In this document: positions 57,327-64,000 of the stretch, one piece after another
Numbering within the stretch: position 1 is the first letter of the stretch
How the letters are laid out: each line of letters starts with the position of its first letter
Assembly (NCBI GenBank): GCA_902782465.1
Contig: CACZNH010000002.1
Coordinates: 124,001-188,000, forward strand
Reading direction: 5' to 3'
Length of the DNA: 64,000 nucleotides
Source: an uncultured Bacteroidales bacterium
GTDB taxonomy: Bacteria > Bacteroidota > Bacteroidia > Bacteroidales > Muribaculaceae
Translations under genes and position numbers: made by a program
The notes under the pieces: model-generated
What the model was told of the DNA's origin: nothing
The model's input: the letters and a program-made list of their open reading frames with translations, nothing else
Database searches by the model: none

Positions 57327-57647
57327 TTAGGCGTTGGTGGTAACGTCCTGCATCGACTGATAGATGGAGTTCTTATCAATCTTGATGGTCACGTTGTTGT
57401 CAATCTCCAGCAGCACATGGTCGTCTTTGACCTCGCGGATGCGGCCATAGATGCCGCCGGCGGTCATCACCTTGTCGCCCTTCTGGAGGTTGTTGCGGAA
57501 TTCATTGATTTTTTTCTGTTTTTTCTTTTGCGGTGCAATCATCATGAAATAGACAATCGCGAATAGGGCTACCATCATCAGCAGCATGGACATGCCACCG
57601 CCTCCGGGAGGTGTCGGGTTTGCTTGCAGTAAAATTGTGTTAAGCAT
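57327..57647 (-). CDS. yajC: Preprotein translocase subunit YajC
   Basis: 106 residues. One membrane helix (about 20-40; MLLMMVALFAIVYFMMI), then APQKKKQKKINEFRNNLQKGDKVMTAGGIYGRI, the standard YajC cytoplasmic domain. Accessory part of the SecDF-YajC complex. Downstream of nusB. Confidence 0.94.
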   Translation of the reverse strand: MLNTILLQANPTPPGGGGMSMLLMMVALFAIVYFMMIAPQKKKQKKINEFRNNLQKGDKVMTAGGIYGRIREVKDDHVLLEIDNNVTIKIDKNSIYQSMQDVTTNA

Positions 57648-57687
57648 AATTGTTGAAATTATTAGATGAATAATTGTTTTTAGTCAT

Positions 57688-58620
57688 TTATTGCTTGAGC
57701 AGTTTGCCGTCTTTGCGCAGCAGTTTGACAGCATTGTTGAGGATGCCGTTCACAAACTTGCCGCTGGCGGCAGTGCTGAAGTTCTTGGCCAACTCGATGT
57801 ACTCGTTAAGTGTCACGGCAACGGGAATCTTATCGAATGAGCGCAGCTCGGCAAGGGCAGCACACATGATGATGCGGTCCATGAGCACGATGCGGTCCTT
57901 GTCCCAGCGGCTTTCCTCGACTAGATTGTCGATAATCTCGTTGTTCTCGGGCATTTGAGTCACAGTGGCACTGAACAGTTCCTTGCCGAAGTCTCCGTCC
58001 TCTTCGTCCTTGAACATCGGCAGGATAGCATCCTCGGCCCCTTCTGCGATGCGACGGAAAGTCTTGCAAACGAACTGACCCATCAAGTCAATATCGTCCT
58101 CAGTCCAGTAGAGCGAACGCTGCTCGATAGCATCAACCATGTTCTCGTCGGGCAGGATGACCTGCTTGATGAGATGTTGCCACAGCTGGCTGTCGTCGGC
58201 TATGCTGTCCTCGGTGGATGACATGTATTCTTGGTACACGTCACTCTTGATGATCTTGTCAAGCACCAGACGCTCCAGGATGGGGTCGTCATTCCATGTT
58301 ACCGTGTGTTCCTGGGCATACTGTTGCAACTCCTCGTTGGCAGCCATTGCTGCGACGAGGCGGTTGTTGACAAACTTCATGTTGGGATTCAGCTCCTCTT
58401 CCGTCGGCATGTACTTGTTGCGAGCTTCGTCAAGACGCATTTCCTGCAAGTGGGTCAACTCCACGGGAAGACGCATCAGGTAGTGGTACAACTCGTAGGT
58501 CTTGGAAAGGCTCGCATCAAGGTCCTTGAGCGCCTTGTTGAGCGTGCACTCGGGACGTGTGAGGATATAGGAGTACAGATTCTGTACGACTTTGGCGCGG
58601 ATTAAAACTCGATTGATCAT
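57688..58620 (-). CDS. nusB: Transcription antitermination protein NusB
   Basis: 310 residues from ATG at 58620, the long Bacteroidota form. The N-terminal INRVLIRAKVVQNLYSYI and the C-terminal helical NusB domain with VALNEYIELAKNFSTAASGKFVNGILN are clear; the middle is a family-specific insert. Binds boxA RNA with NusE for rRNA antitermination. The upstream -7 box makes it the head of nusB-yajC-ybbR-coaE-DUF5606. Confidence 0.92.
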   Translation of the reverse strand: MINRVLIRAKVVQNLYSYILTRPECTLNKALKDLDASLSKTYELYHYLMRLPVELTHLQEMRLDEARNKYMPTEEELNPNMKFVNNRLVAAMAANEELQQYAQEHTVTWNDDPILERLVLDKIIKSDVYQEYMSSTEDSIADDSQLWQHLIKQVILPDENMVDAIEQRSLYWTEDDIDLMGQFVCKTFRRIAEGAEDAILPMFKDEEDGDFGKELFSATVTQMPENNEIIDNLVEESRWDKDRIVLMDRIIMCAALAELRSFDKIPVAVTLNEYIELAKNFSTAASGKFVNGILNNAVKLLRKDGKLLKQ

Positions 58621-58640
58621 AGTATCTTGTATTGAACTTG

Positions 58641-58648
58641 CAAAGTTA
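58641..58648 (-). promoter_or_regulatory. -7 box TAACTTTG for the nusB operon
   Basis: TAnnTTTG on the minus strand, 20 bp before the ATG at 58620. It excludes the 17-residue N-terminal extension that is open to 58671. Confidence 0.65.
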
Positions 58649-58650
58649 GT

Positions 58651-58703
58651 GAAAAAAGGCGGTACGGGCAACGAATTGGGCGGTTATTTCACCGATTGCC
58701 CGT
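58651..58703 (-). terminator. Probable terminator of the recN-rlmB operon
   Basis: On the minus strand ACGGGCAA / TTGCCCGT with a 24-nt loop, followed after 6 bp by six T. It overlaps the last codons of rlmB and lies just before the nusB promoter. Confidence 0.5.
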
Positions 58704-59442
58704 CACCGAGACGCTGACGTACGACTTCATAGATGATGATGCCGCCTGCTACCGACACATTCAGGGAGTTGATGTGACCGAACTCGGGAATCAGCACCTG
58801 TGTGTCGCACAATTTCATGATTTCGGGAGAAATGCCTTTGTCCTCAGAGCCCAAGACGATGGCAACAGGACCGGTGAAATCGCCCTGGGTGTAAGGCATC
58901 TGGCTCTTGTCGCTGGTGCCCACAACTTTAAAACCGCTGTCGCGCAGCAGCTTGACGGCACGCACCAGATTGTGCTCGCGGCACACGGGCAGATAGTTCA
59001 GTGCTCCGGCCGAAGTCTTGACGGCATCGGCATTGACACTGACACTTTCACGGTCAGGGATAACGATAGCGCTCACGCCGGCACACTCGCAGGTGCGGGC
59101 CACGGCGCCGAAGTTGCGCACGTCGGTAACACCGTCAAGCACCACGATGAACGGATTCTCGCCATTGTCAAACAATTGTGGCACGATGTCCTCGACGCGG
59201 TAATAGGTCACGGCTGCCAGCAGGGCAAGCACACCCTGGTGATTGCCGCGCGTGATACGGTCAATCTTCTGTACGGGTACCCGCTGAACGGGAACACGCA
59301 ACTCACGGGCACGTTCGGCTATTGCTTGGGCGGTCTCGGCATTCAGTGTTTTGCTCAGCAGGATTTTGTCAATATCCTTGCCGGCGTCAATCGCTTCCTG
59401 AACGGCATGCACGCCGTAGATGTATTGGGTCTTGTCTATCAT
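58684..59442 (-). CDS. rlmB: 23S rRNA (guanosine-2'-O-)-methyltransferase RlmB, TrmH family
   Basis: 252 residues. An N-terminal substrate-binding domain (YGVHAVQEAIDAGKDIDKIL), then the SpoU/SPOUT knot with VLDGVTDVRNFGAVARTCECAG, VLGSEDKGISPE and LNVSVAGGIIIYEVVRQ. Probably modifies G2251 of 23S rRNA; other TrmH-family sites cannot be excluded. One base separates it from recN. Confidence 0.9.
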   Translation of the reverse strand: MIDKTQYIYGVHAVQEAIDAGKDIDKILLSKTLNAETAQAIAERARELRVPVQRVPVQKIDRITRGNHQGVLALLAAVTYYRVEDIVPQLFDNGENPFIVVLDGVTDVRNFGAVARTCECAGVSAIVIPDRESVSVNADAVKTSAGALNYLPVCREHNLVRAVKLLRDSGFKVVGTSDKSQMPYTQGDFTGPVAIVLGSEDKGISPEIMKLCDTQVLIPEFGHINSLNVSVAGGIIIYEVVRQRLGDGQSVK

Positions 59443-59443
59443 A

Positions 59444-61108
59444 TTATTTCTTATTGTTCTTAATCAGTGATTTGGCATTATCGATGGCGGCTTGGTTAAG
59501 GTCTTTGCCGCTCAGCATCCTGGCAATCTCCATAATATGCTCCTCGGCATCCAGTGTTTCGACGTGGGTGAGTGTCTCGTTGGCGTTGTCTGCCTTATAG
59601 ACACGCAAGTGGTGGTCGCCATGAGCGGCAACTTGCGGCAGGTGGGTGATGGCGATGACTTGGATAGTTTGGGCAATCCCTGCCATCATCTCGCCAATCA
59701 TGTTGGCGACATCGCCGCTGACACCGGTATCCACCTCGTCAAAGATGATGCTCGGCAGGCGCATGTGACGGGCGATGATGGCTTTGATACACAGCATCAC
59801 GCGGGAAATCTCGCCACCCGAGGCCGTGTCTTTGACAGGCATCGGTTGCTGGTTCTTGTTGAAGGCCATCAGGAATTCTGCATTGTCGGTACCGCTTGCC
59901 GTCAAGTCGGTAGTGCTGATGTTGGCATCGAAGGCGATATTTTTCAACCCAAGCGGCAAAGCGGCCGCCAACAATTCCTTCTTGAAGCGTTCGGCAGCCT
60001 TCTTGCGCCTCGATGACAACTCTTTGGCAATCTCCATGGCGGCGTCATGTGCTGCGGTGACGCGTTGGGCTAATGCCTCGAGAGTTTCGTCATTATGTTC
60101 TATCTCATTCAGCTGACGCTCATAGCTATGCTGAATTTCCAACAGCTGGTTCACGTCACGAACATTGTGTTTGCGCAGCAACGTGTAGATGATGTCCAGA
60201 CGTTCGTTGACACGGGCCAGCTCGGCCGGGTCGTCATTGAGTGTGTCAGTGGTATTGCTTACGCTGTGGGCAATGTCCTTGAGGTCGATGAGGGCGTTAC
60301 GTACTCTTGATGAAAAACCCTCGACGTCGTTCAAGGTAGATTCAGCCTCCTCCAAACGTTGCGCTACAGCCGTGAGGCGGTCCAGGATGCTGTTCTCATC
60401 GCCGTTGAGCTCATTCTCAACTATCCAAAGTGTTTCCTTGAGCTCATTGACATGGCTCAGTTTGCTTTGCATCGATTCAAGATGCTGGTCTTCGTCGGAC
60501 TGTAACTGCAATTCTGTCAATTGGTCTAACTGGAAACGGATATAATCCTGCTCACCGCGCAGTTTCTCAATGGCGCGACGGGTTTCCTCGAGTTCGCGCG
60601 AGGCATCGCGATAGTCATGAAAGACCGAACGGTATCGGTCCAGCATGTCGCGGTTATCGGCAATGCTGTCGAGAATGGAGAGTTGGAAAGCAGGTTGCGA
60701 AAGCAGCATGTTGCTGTGTTGGGAGTGGATGTCCAGCAGCCGGGTGCTCAGTTCACGCAATGTGCCCAGTTGGACAGGAGTGTCGTTGATAAATGCGCGT
60801 GAACGGCCGTTGGGCGACAACTCTCTCCTGACCAGGCATTCATGTTCGTCCCAGTCAATATCGTTATCCTCAAAGAATGATTCCAATTGATAACCGTCGA
60901 TGTCAAAGGTTGCCTCCACGACAGTCTTGGCGGCCTTGTCACGGATGGCCTTGGTGTCGGCACGCTCACCCATGATGAGTGACAAGGCGCCGAGGATGAT
61001 GGATTTTCCTGCGCCGGTCTCGCCTGTGATGATAGTCAAGCCACCGGCAAACTCAATATCAAGTTTGCGAATGAGGGCATAATTAGAAATATGCAGGAGC
61101 TTTATCAT
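59444..61108 (-). CDS. recN: DNA repair protein RecN
   Basis: 554 residues, SMC-like. Walker A GETGAGKSIILGAL near the N terminus (30-43), coiled-coil arms through about 150-370, signature near TASGGEISRVMLCIKA, and Walker B SIIFDEVDTGVSGDVA. Acts early in double-strand break repair. Part of the exonuclease-coaBC-DUF4835-recN-rlmB operon. Confidence 0.95.
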   Translation of the reverse strand: MIKLLHISNYALIRKLDIEFAGGLTIITGETGAGKSIILGALSLIMGERADTKAIRDKAAKTVVEATFDIDGYQLESFFEDNDIDWDEHECLVRRELSPNGRSRAFINDTPVQLGTLRELSTRLLDIHSQHSNMLLSQPAFQLSILDSIADNRDMLDRYRSVFHDYRDASRELEETRRAIEKLRGEQDYIRFQLDQLTELQLQSDEDQHLESMQSKLSHVNELKETLWIVENELNGDENSILDRLTAVAQRLEEAESTLNDVEGFSSRVRNALIDLKDIAHSVSNTTDTLNDDPAELARVNERLDIIYTLLRKHNVRDVNQLLEIQHSYERQLNEIEHNDETLEALAQRVTAAHDAAMEIAKELSSRRKKAAERFKKELLAAALPLGLKNIAFDANISTTDLTASGTDNAEFLMAFNKNQQPMPVKDTASGGEISRVMLCIKAIIARHMRLPSIIFDEVDTGVSGDVANMIGEMMAGIAQTIQVIAITHLPQVAAHGDHHLRVYKADNANETLTHVETLDAEEHIMEIARMLSGKDLNQAAIDNAKSLIKNNKK

Positions 61109-61123
61109 GGCGAGGGGCTGAGG

Positions 61124-62050
61124 TTAATTGCTGGCCTGCTTTTTAATCTCCTCGAGACGATTGGTCTCACTCGGATAAACCTGGTACAGCATCTCATAGA
61201 CAGCCTCTTTCTCGGTCATATTGGCCTTGCTGTAGATATTGATGAGTTCGTCCAACTTGGCGTCTTTGAACATGGTAAGACACACCGACATCGGGGCCAC
61301 CTCGTAGATTTTGGAAAGGTTCTCCAGCGTGTGGGTTATGGCTGCACGGCCTTTGTCAACAGTGACAGCCATCTGGTCAAGGCCCATGCGGTGATAGTCA
61401 TAGATTATTTGTCGGATGGGAGCTGTCTGGGTCTCAGTATAAGCACTCAGGACCGCATAGCGGTTGGTGTTGTCTTCAAAAGCTTTCCAGCCGCTTTCTC
61501 CCGAGGTCTGGGCGAGCCGTACGACTTGTTCAGCTTTTTCATAATACGGGTCGCCGCCTTTGAGTTCGAATGAGTCAAAATCCACGGCGATTATCATGTA
61601 GGCCCAGAAGTTGAGTATGGCCGTCAGGTTGTCTTTCATATCAAGTTCTGAGAATTCCAGTTCCTGACCGCTTCTATAGATGAAACTGACCTTGGTATCC
61701 CTGAAGTTGATAAGTGCTGTTGTGTAGGAACTGTTGAATACAGGGCGCTGCGACTGAATCTGCAGGTCACCCTCCATCACTCCCGTGTTATTGTCATACG
61801 AACTGAGGGTGAGGAGCATCTTACAGTAAATTCTCTCGTTGGTGCTGAAGGTGGCGTTGGTCCACTTGTGGTCGGTGTTCAAGTAGTCGTTGATGGCCTG
61901 TTTAAGTTCACTGAACACCTCCTTGCTGACGTTGGAGATTTTGTCACTGTTGATTTCAAACTCGCAGTTCAGCTCCATGTCGTCGTCATCGGCAACGACA
62001 GTGAAGGCGCACATCAGCGCCGCTATCAGCATCAATAGTGTTTTCTTCAT
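61124..62050 (-). CDS. DUF4835 secreted protein
   Basis: 308 residues. Signal peptide (cleavage near VVAD) and the DUF4835 body (ELNCEFEINSDKISNVSKEVFSELKQAIND at the start; NDYLNTDHKWTNATFSTNERI). Its ATG overlaps the coaBC stop by 4 bp. A Bacteroidota-specific periplasmic family found in this fixed position before recN. Function unknown. Confidence 0.88.
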   Translation of the reverse strand: MKKTLLMLIAALMCAFTVVADDDDMELNCEFEINSDKISNVSKEVFSELKQAINDYLNTDHKWTNATFSTNERIYCKMLLTLSSYDNNTGVMEGDLQIQSQRPVFNSSYTTALINFRDTKVSFIYRSGQELEFSELDMKDNLTAILNFWAYMIIAVDFDSFELKGGDPYYEKAEQVVRLAQTSGESGWKAFEDNTNRYAVLSAYTETQTAPIRQIIYDYHRMGLDQMAVTVDKGRAAITHTLENLSKIYEVAPMSVCLTMFKDAKLDELINIYSKANMTEKEAVYEMLYQVYPSETNRLEEIKKQASN

Positions 62051-63255
62051 TGTTGTGACAGGTATTTATGTAAAATATCAACAATGTCATGGGCAACAGC
62101 GCGCTTGGACTTGCAATCGCCCTTAATGATTTCGCCTTTATCGGTAAAAATAGTCACCTTGTTGGTGTCGACCTGGAAACCGGCATTCTTATCACGCAAA
62201 GAGTTCATAACAATAAAATTCAGCTGTTTACGCTCGAGTTTACCTTGAGCATTGCTTTCTTCATTGTCGGTTTCCAGTGCAAATCCCACAGTCACCTGGT
62301 CGGGACGTTTGGCTTGCCCAACAGCGCGGGCGATATCAGGATTGGGGGTGAGATGCAGCACGGGGGCGGCATCTTTCTCACGCTTGATTTTCTTTTCGGC
62401 GACGTTGTCAACACGGTAATCGGCTACTGCGGCACACAGGATGACTGCATCGCTCTTGGGCAGTGCGTCCATCACAGCGTCATGCATCTCCTGTGCGGTG
62501 GTTACATCGACACGATGGATATTGCTGTGTTCGGCCTTGAGAGTAACGGGACCGGCAACAAGGGTCACATGGGCACCACGGCTAGCGCACTCCTCGGCGA
62601 GGGCAAAGCCCATTTTGCCAGAAGAAAAGTTGCTGATGTAACGCACAGGGTCGATTTTCTCCACTGTCGGTCCGGCAGTTATCAGCACGTGCTTGCCCTG
62701 AAGGTCCTCTCCCGTTGCGAAGTAGGCTTCCAGTGCCTTGACGATGTTCTCGGGTTCCTCCATGCGGCCCTTGCCGATAAGGTGGCTGGCAAGCTCACCC
62801 TCGGCAGGTTCGATGATATGGTTGCCGTAGCTGCGCAGCAGTTCCAGGTTGCGCACAGTGCTGGGATGGCGCATCATGTCCAGGTCCATTGCAGGCGCGA
62901 CGAACACGGGCGCCTTGGCAGACAGATAGGTTGTCACCAGCATGTTGTCGGCAACGCCGTTGGCCATCTTGCCGATGGTCGATGCAGTGGCGGGAGCGAT
63001 GATGAGGGCATCGGCCCACAGCCCCAGGTCAACATGGCTGTTCCACTGTCCGGTGTTGGCAGTGAAAAACTCGCTGATAACGGGTTTGCCGCTTAGCGTG
63101 GAGAGCGTCAAGGGCTGGATGAACTGTTTGGCATTGGGGGTCATAATGACTTGCACCTCGGCGCCGGCCTTGATGAGCAGGCGCGTGAGTGTCGCACATT
63201 TATAAGCAGCAATGCCGCCCGTGATGCCCAAGATGATGTGTTTGCCTTTCAACAT
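62047..63255 (-). CDS. coaBC: Bifunctional phosphopantothenoylcysteine decarboxylase / phosphopantothenate-cysteine ligase CoaBC
   Basis: 402 residues. The CoaC flavoprotein part (1-185) has ILGITGGIAAYK, the active His in WNSHVDLGLWAD, and substrate-binding VAPAMDLDMM, where the usual PAMN reads PAMD. The CoaB part (190-402) has VLITAGPTVEKIDPVRYISNFSSGKMG and the VGFALETD segment. Together they make 4'-phosphopantetheine from phosphopantothenate and cysteine. Confidence 0.94.
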   Translation of the reverse strand: MLKGKHIILGITGGIAAYKCATLTRLLIKAGAEVQVIMTPNAKQFIQPLTLSTLSGKPVISEFFTANTGQWNSHVDLGLWADALIIAPATASTIGKMANGVADNMLVTTYLSAKAPVFVAPAMDLDMMRHPSTVRNLELLRSYGNHIIEPAEGELASHLIGKGRMEEPENIVKALEAYFATGEDLQGKHVLITAGPTVEKIDPVRYISNFSSGKMGFALAEECASRGAHVTLVAGPVTLKAEHSNIHRVDVTTAQEMHDAVMDALPKSDAVILCAAVADYRVDNVAEKKIKREKDAAPVLHLTPNPDIARAVGQAKRPDQVTVGFALETDNEESNAQGKLERKQLNFIVMNSLRDKNAGFQVDTNKVTIFTDKGEIIKGDCKSKRAVAHDIVDILHKYLSQQ

Positions 63256-63278
63256 GATGCGTCCTGGTAGGGTGATGG

Positions 63279-64000
63279 TTATTTTTTCTTGAACTGTATG
63301 TATAACTTGGTGATGACCTGCTTGGTGTTCTCGGCGAAGTCGCTTTTCATCATCCAGTCATAATATCCCAAGTCAAGCTTGGTGAAAACGTCTTCTACGG
63401 TTTTGCCCTTGTGCTTGCCGAAATTGAACACGGGCTGTTTTTGCTCGTTATAGATGATGCGGCCTGCCAGGTCCACATTGCGGTTGTGAGACGAGTACTG
63501 CGACAGGTAGTCCACGTCATTCTGCAACGGCTCGGCATCGTTGGCATAGTGGTCGAGTTGTGCCTTGAGTACCTCCAGGGTCGTTCGGGCATCATCCTCG
63601 GCGCTGTGATGGTTCTTCATCGGATGGCCGCAGTAGAAAATGCATGCTGCTTCCAAATCACGTTTTTCACGCTTGTGGTAAATGGTCTGCACGTCAATGA
63701 ACTTGTGCTGCGACGGGTCAAAGCCTACGCCCGCTTTGCTCATCTCCTGGGCCAGCAGGGGAATGTCAAAGTGGTTGCTGTTGAAACCGGCGATGTCGCT
63801 GCCCTCAAACACGCGTGCAATGTCATGGGCACGCTCCTTGAAGGTGGGTTCATGCTCCAGCATTTCGTTGGTGATGCCGTGTACGTCAATGGCCTGTTGC
63901 GGAATCACCTTCTCGGGGTTGAAACGGAAGGTTCTGCTCTCCTCTTGGCCATTGGGGTACACCTTGACATAGGACAGCTCAATGATGCGGTCCTCGGTGA
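63279..64000 (-). CDS. 3'-5' exonuclease, DnaQ/epsilon-like (5' end missing)
   Basis: The frame is open to the right edge, so the N terminus with the DxE motif is outside the window. Visible are the Exo II region FNSNHFDIPLLAQEM, and Exo III HHSAEDDARTTLEVLKAQLDHY. About 90 further C-terminal residues contain FNFGKHKGKTVEDVF, a small domain often found on Bacteroidota epsilon-like exonucleases. Proofreading or repair exonuclease. First visible gene of the coaBC-recN operon. Confidence 0.9.
   Translation of the reverse strand, partial: TEDRIIELSYVKVYPNGQEESRTFRFNPEKVIPQQAIDVHGITNEMLEHEPTFKERAHDIARVFEGSDIAGFNSNHFDIPLLAQEMSKAGVGFDPSQHKFIDVQTIYHKREKRDLEAACIFYCGHPMKNHHSAEDDARTTLEVLKAQLDHYANDAEPLQNDVDYLSQYSSHNRNVDLAGRIIYNEQKQPVFNFGKHKGKTVEDVFTKLDLGYYDWMMKSDFAENTKQVITKLYIQFKKK

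Overview
The window is a chromosomal segment of a gut-type Bacteroidales bacterium (Bacteroidota). The evidence is a lpxD / lpxC-fabZ fusion / lpxA lipid A cluster, a Bacteroides-type serine palmitoyltransferase for sphingolipids, a class III fructose-1,6-bisphosphatase, a ComEC lacking the metallo-beta-lactamase domain, several Bacteroidota-only DUF families (DUF4251, DUF4835, DUF5606, DUF3667), and many promoters with the Bacteroidota -7 box TAnnTTTG. Base composition is moderate (about half G+C by eye). A Muribaculaceae- or Prevotellaceae-like genome fits, but the family cannot be fixed from this window.

Layout. 1-4.6 kb: 3' end of an Oar-like TonB-dependent receptor, a lipoprotein with BACON and OB-fold-like domains, then an ectonucleotide pyrophosphatase/phosphodiesterase-like enzyme. 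4.7-10.7 kb: a lone ATP-grasp enzyme, the SRP RNA (minus strand), the lipid A operon lpxD-lpxC/fabZ-lpxA, a thioredoxin-like lipoprotein and a YrdC-family protein. 10.7-19.7 kb: B3/4-domain protein, serine hydrolase, and an AraC regulator divergent from a complete drug/solute efflux operon (outer-membrane factor, adaptor, tandem ATPase, two ABC-2 permeases). 19.8-27.6 kb: KefB-like antiporter, MgtC-like protein, DUF3667 protein, fbp and a DbpA-like helicase. 27.7-31 kb: tRNA-Gly(CCC), small lipoproteins, a pRiA4b ORF-3-like protein and serine palmitoyltransferase. 30.8-40.3 kb: ligA, a secreted protein, a serpin, a DUF4251 protein, a CPBP protease, a DIP1984-family protein, a dockerin/FISUMP protein and a GH18 enzyme. 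40.6-48.4 kb: sppA-lpxK-purine nucleoside phosphorylase-thiL, convergent with aroE-comEC. 48.6-55.2 kb: S9 peptidase, DUF2284, DUF486, metallophosphoesterase, M64 peptidase and NlpC/P60. 55.3-64 kb, all minus: two housekeeping operons (dnaQ-like exonuclease, coaBC, DUF4835, recN, rlmB; and nusB, yajC, ybbR, coaE, DUF5606).

No transposase, integrase, phage gene or CRISPR array was seen. The most unusual structure is in the spacers between genes. Many are built of tandem 7-bp units (families TTTTCAG, ACTCCTA, TTAGGNN), each carrying a stop codon on the strand of the adjoining gene. In nine genes a repeat unit supplies the actual stop codon. In three genes the last residues are themselves encoded by repeat units. 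Several spacers form long inverted repeats around a shared GGATGC centre. One spacer has six 9-bp TCTAGAnnn units instead. I know of no described Bacteroidales element of this kind. Heptanucleotide STRR repeats of cyanobacteria are the nearest comparison.

Most gene functions are ordinary chromosomal ones. Envelope biogenesis (lpxD/C/A, lpxK, sppA, SRP RNA, yajC), sphingolipid synthesis and secreted or surface enzymes are well represented, as expected of a gut anaerobe.
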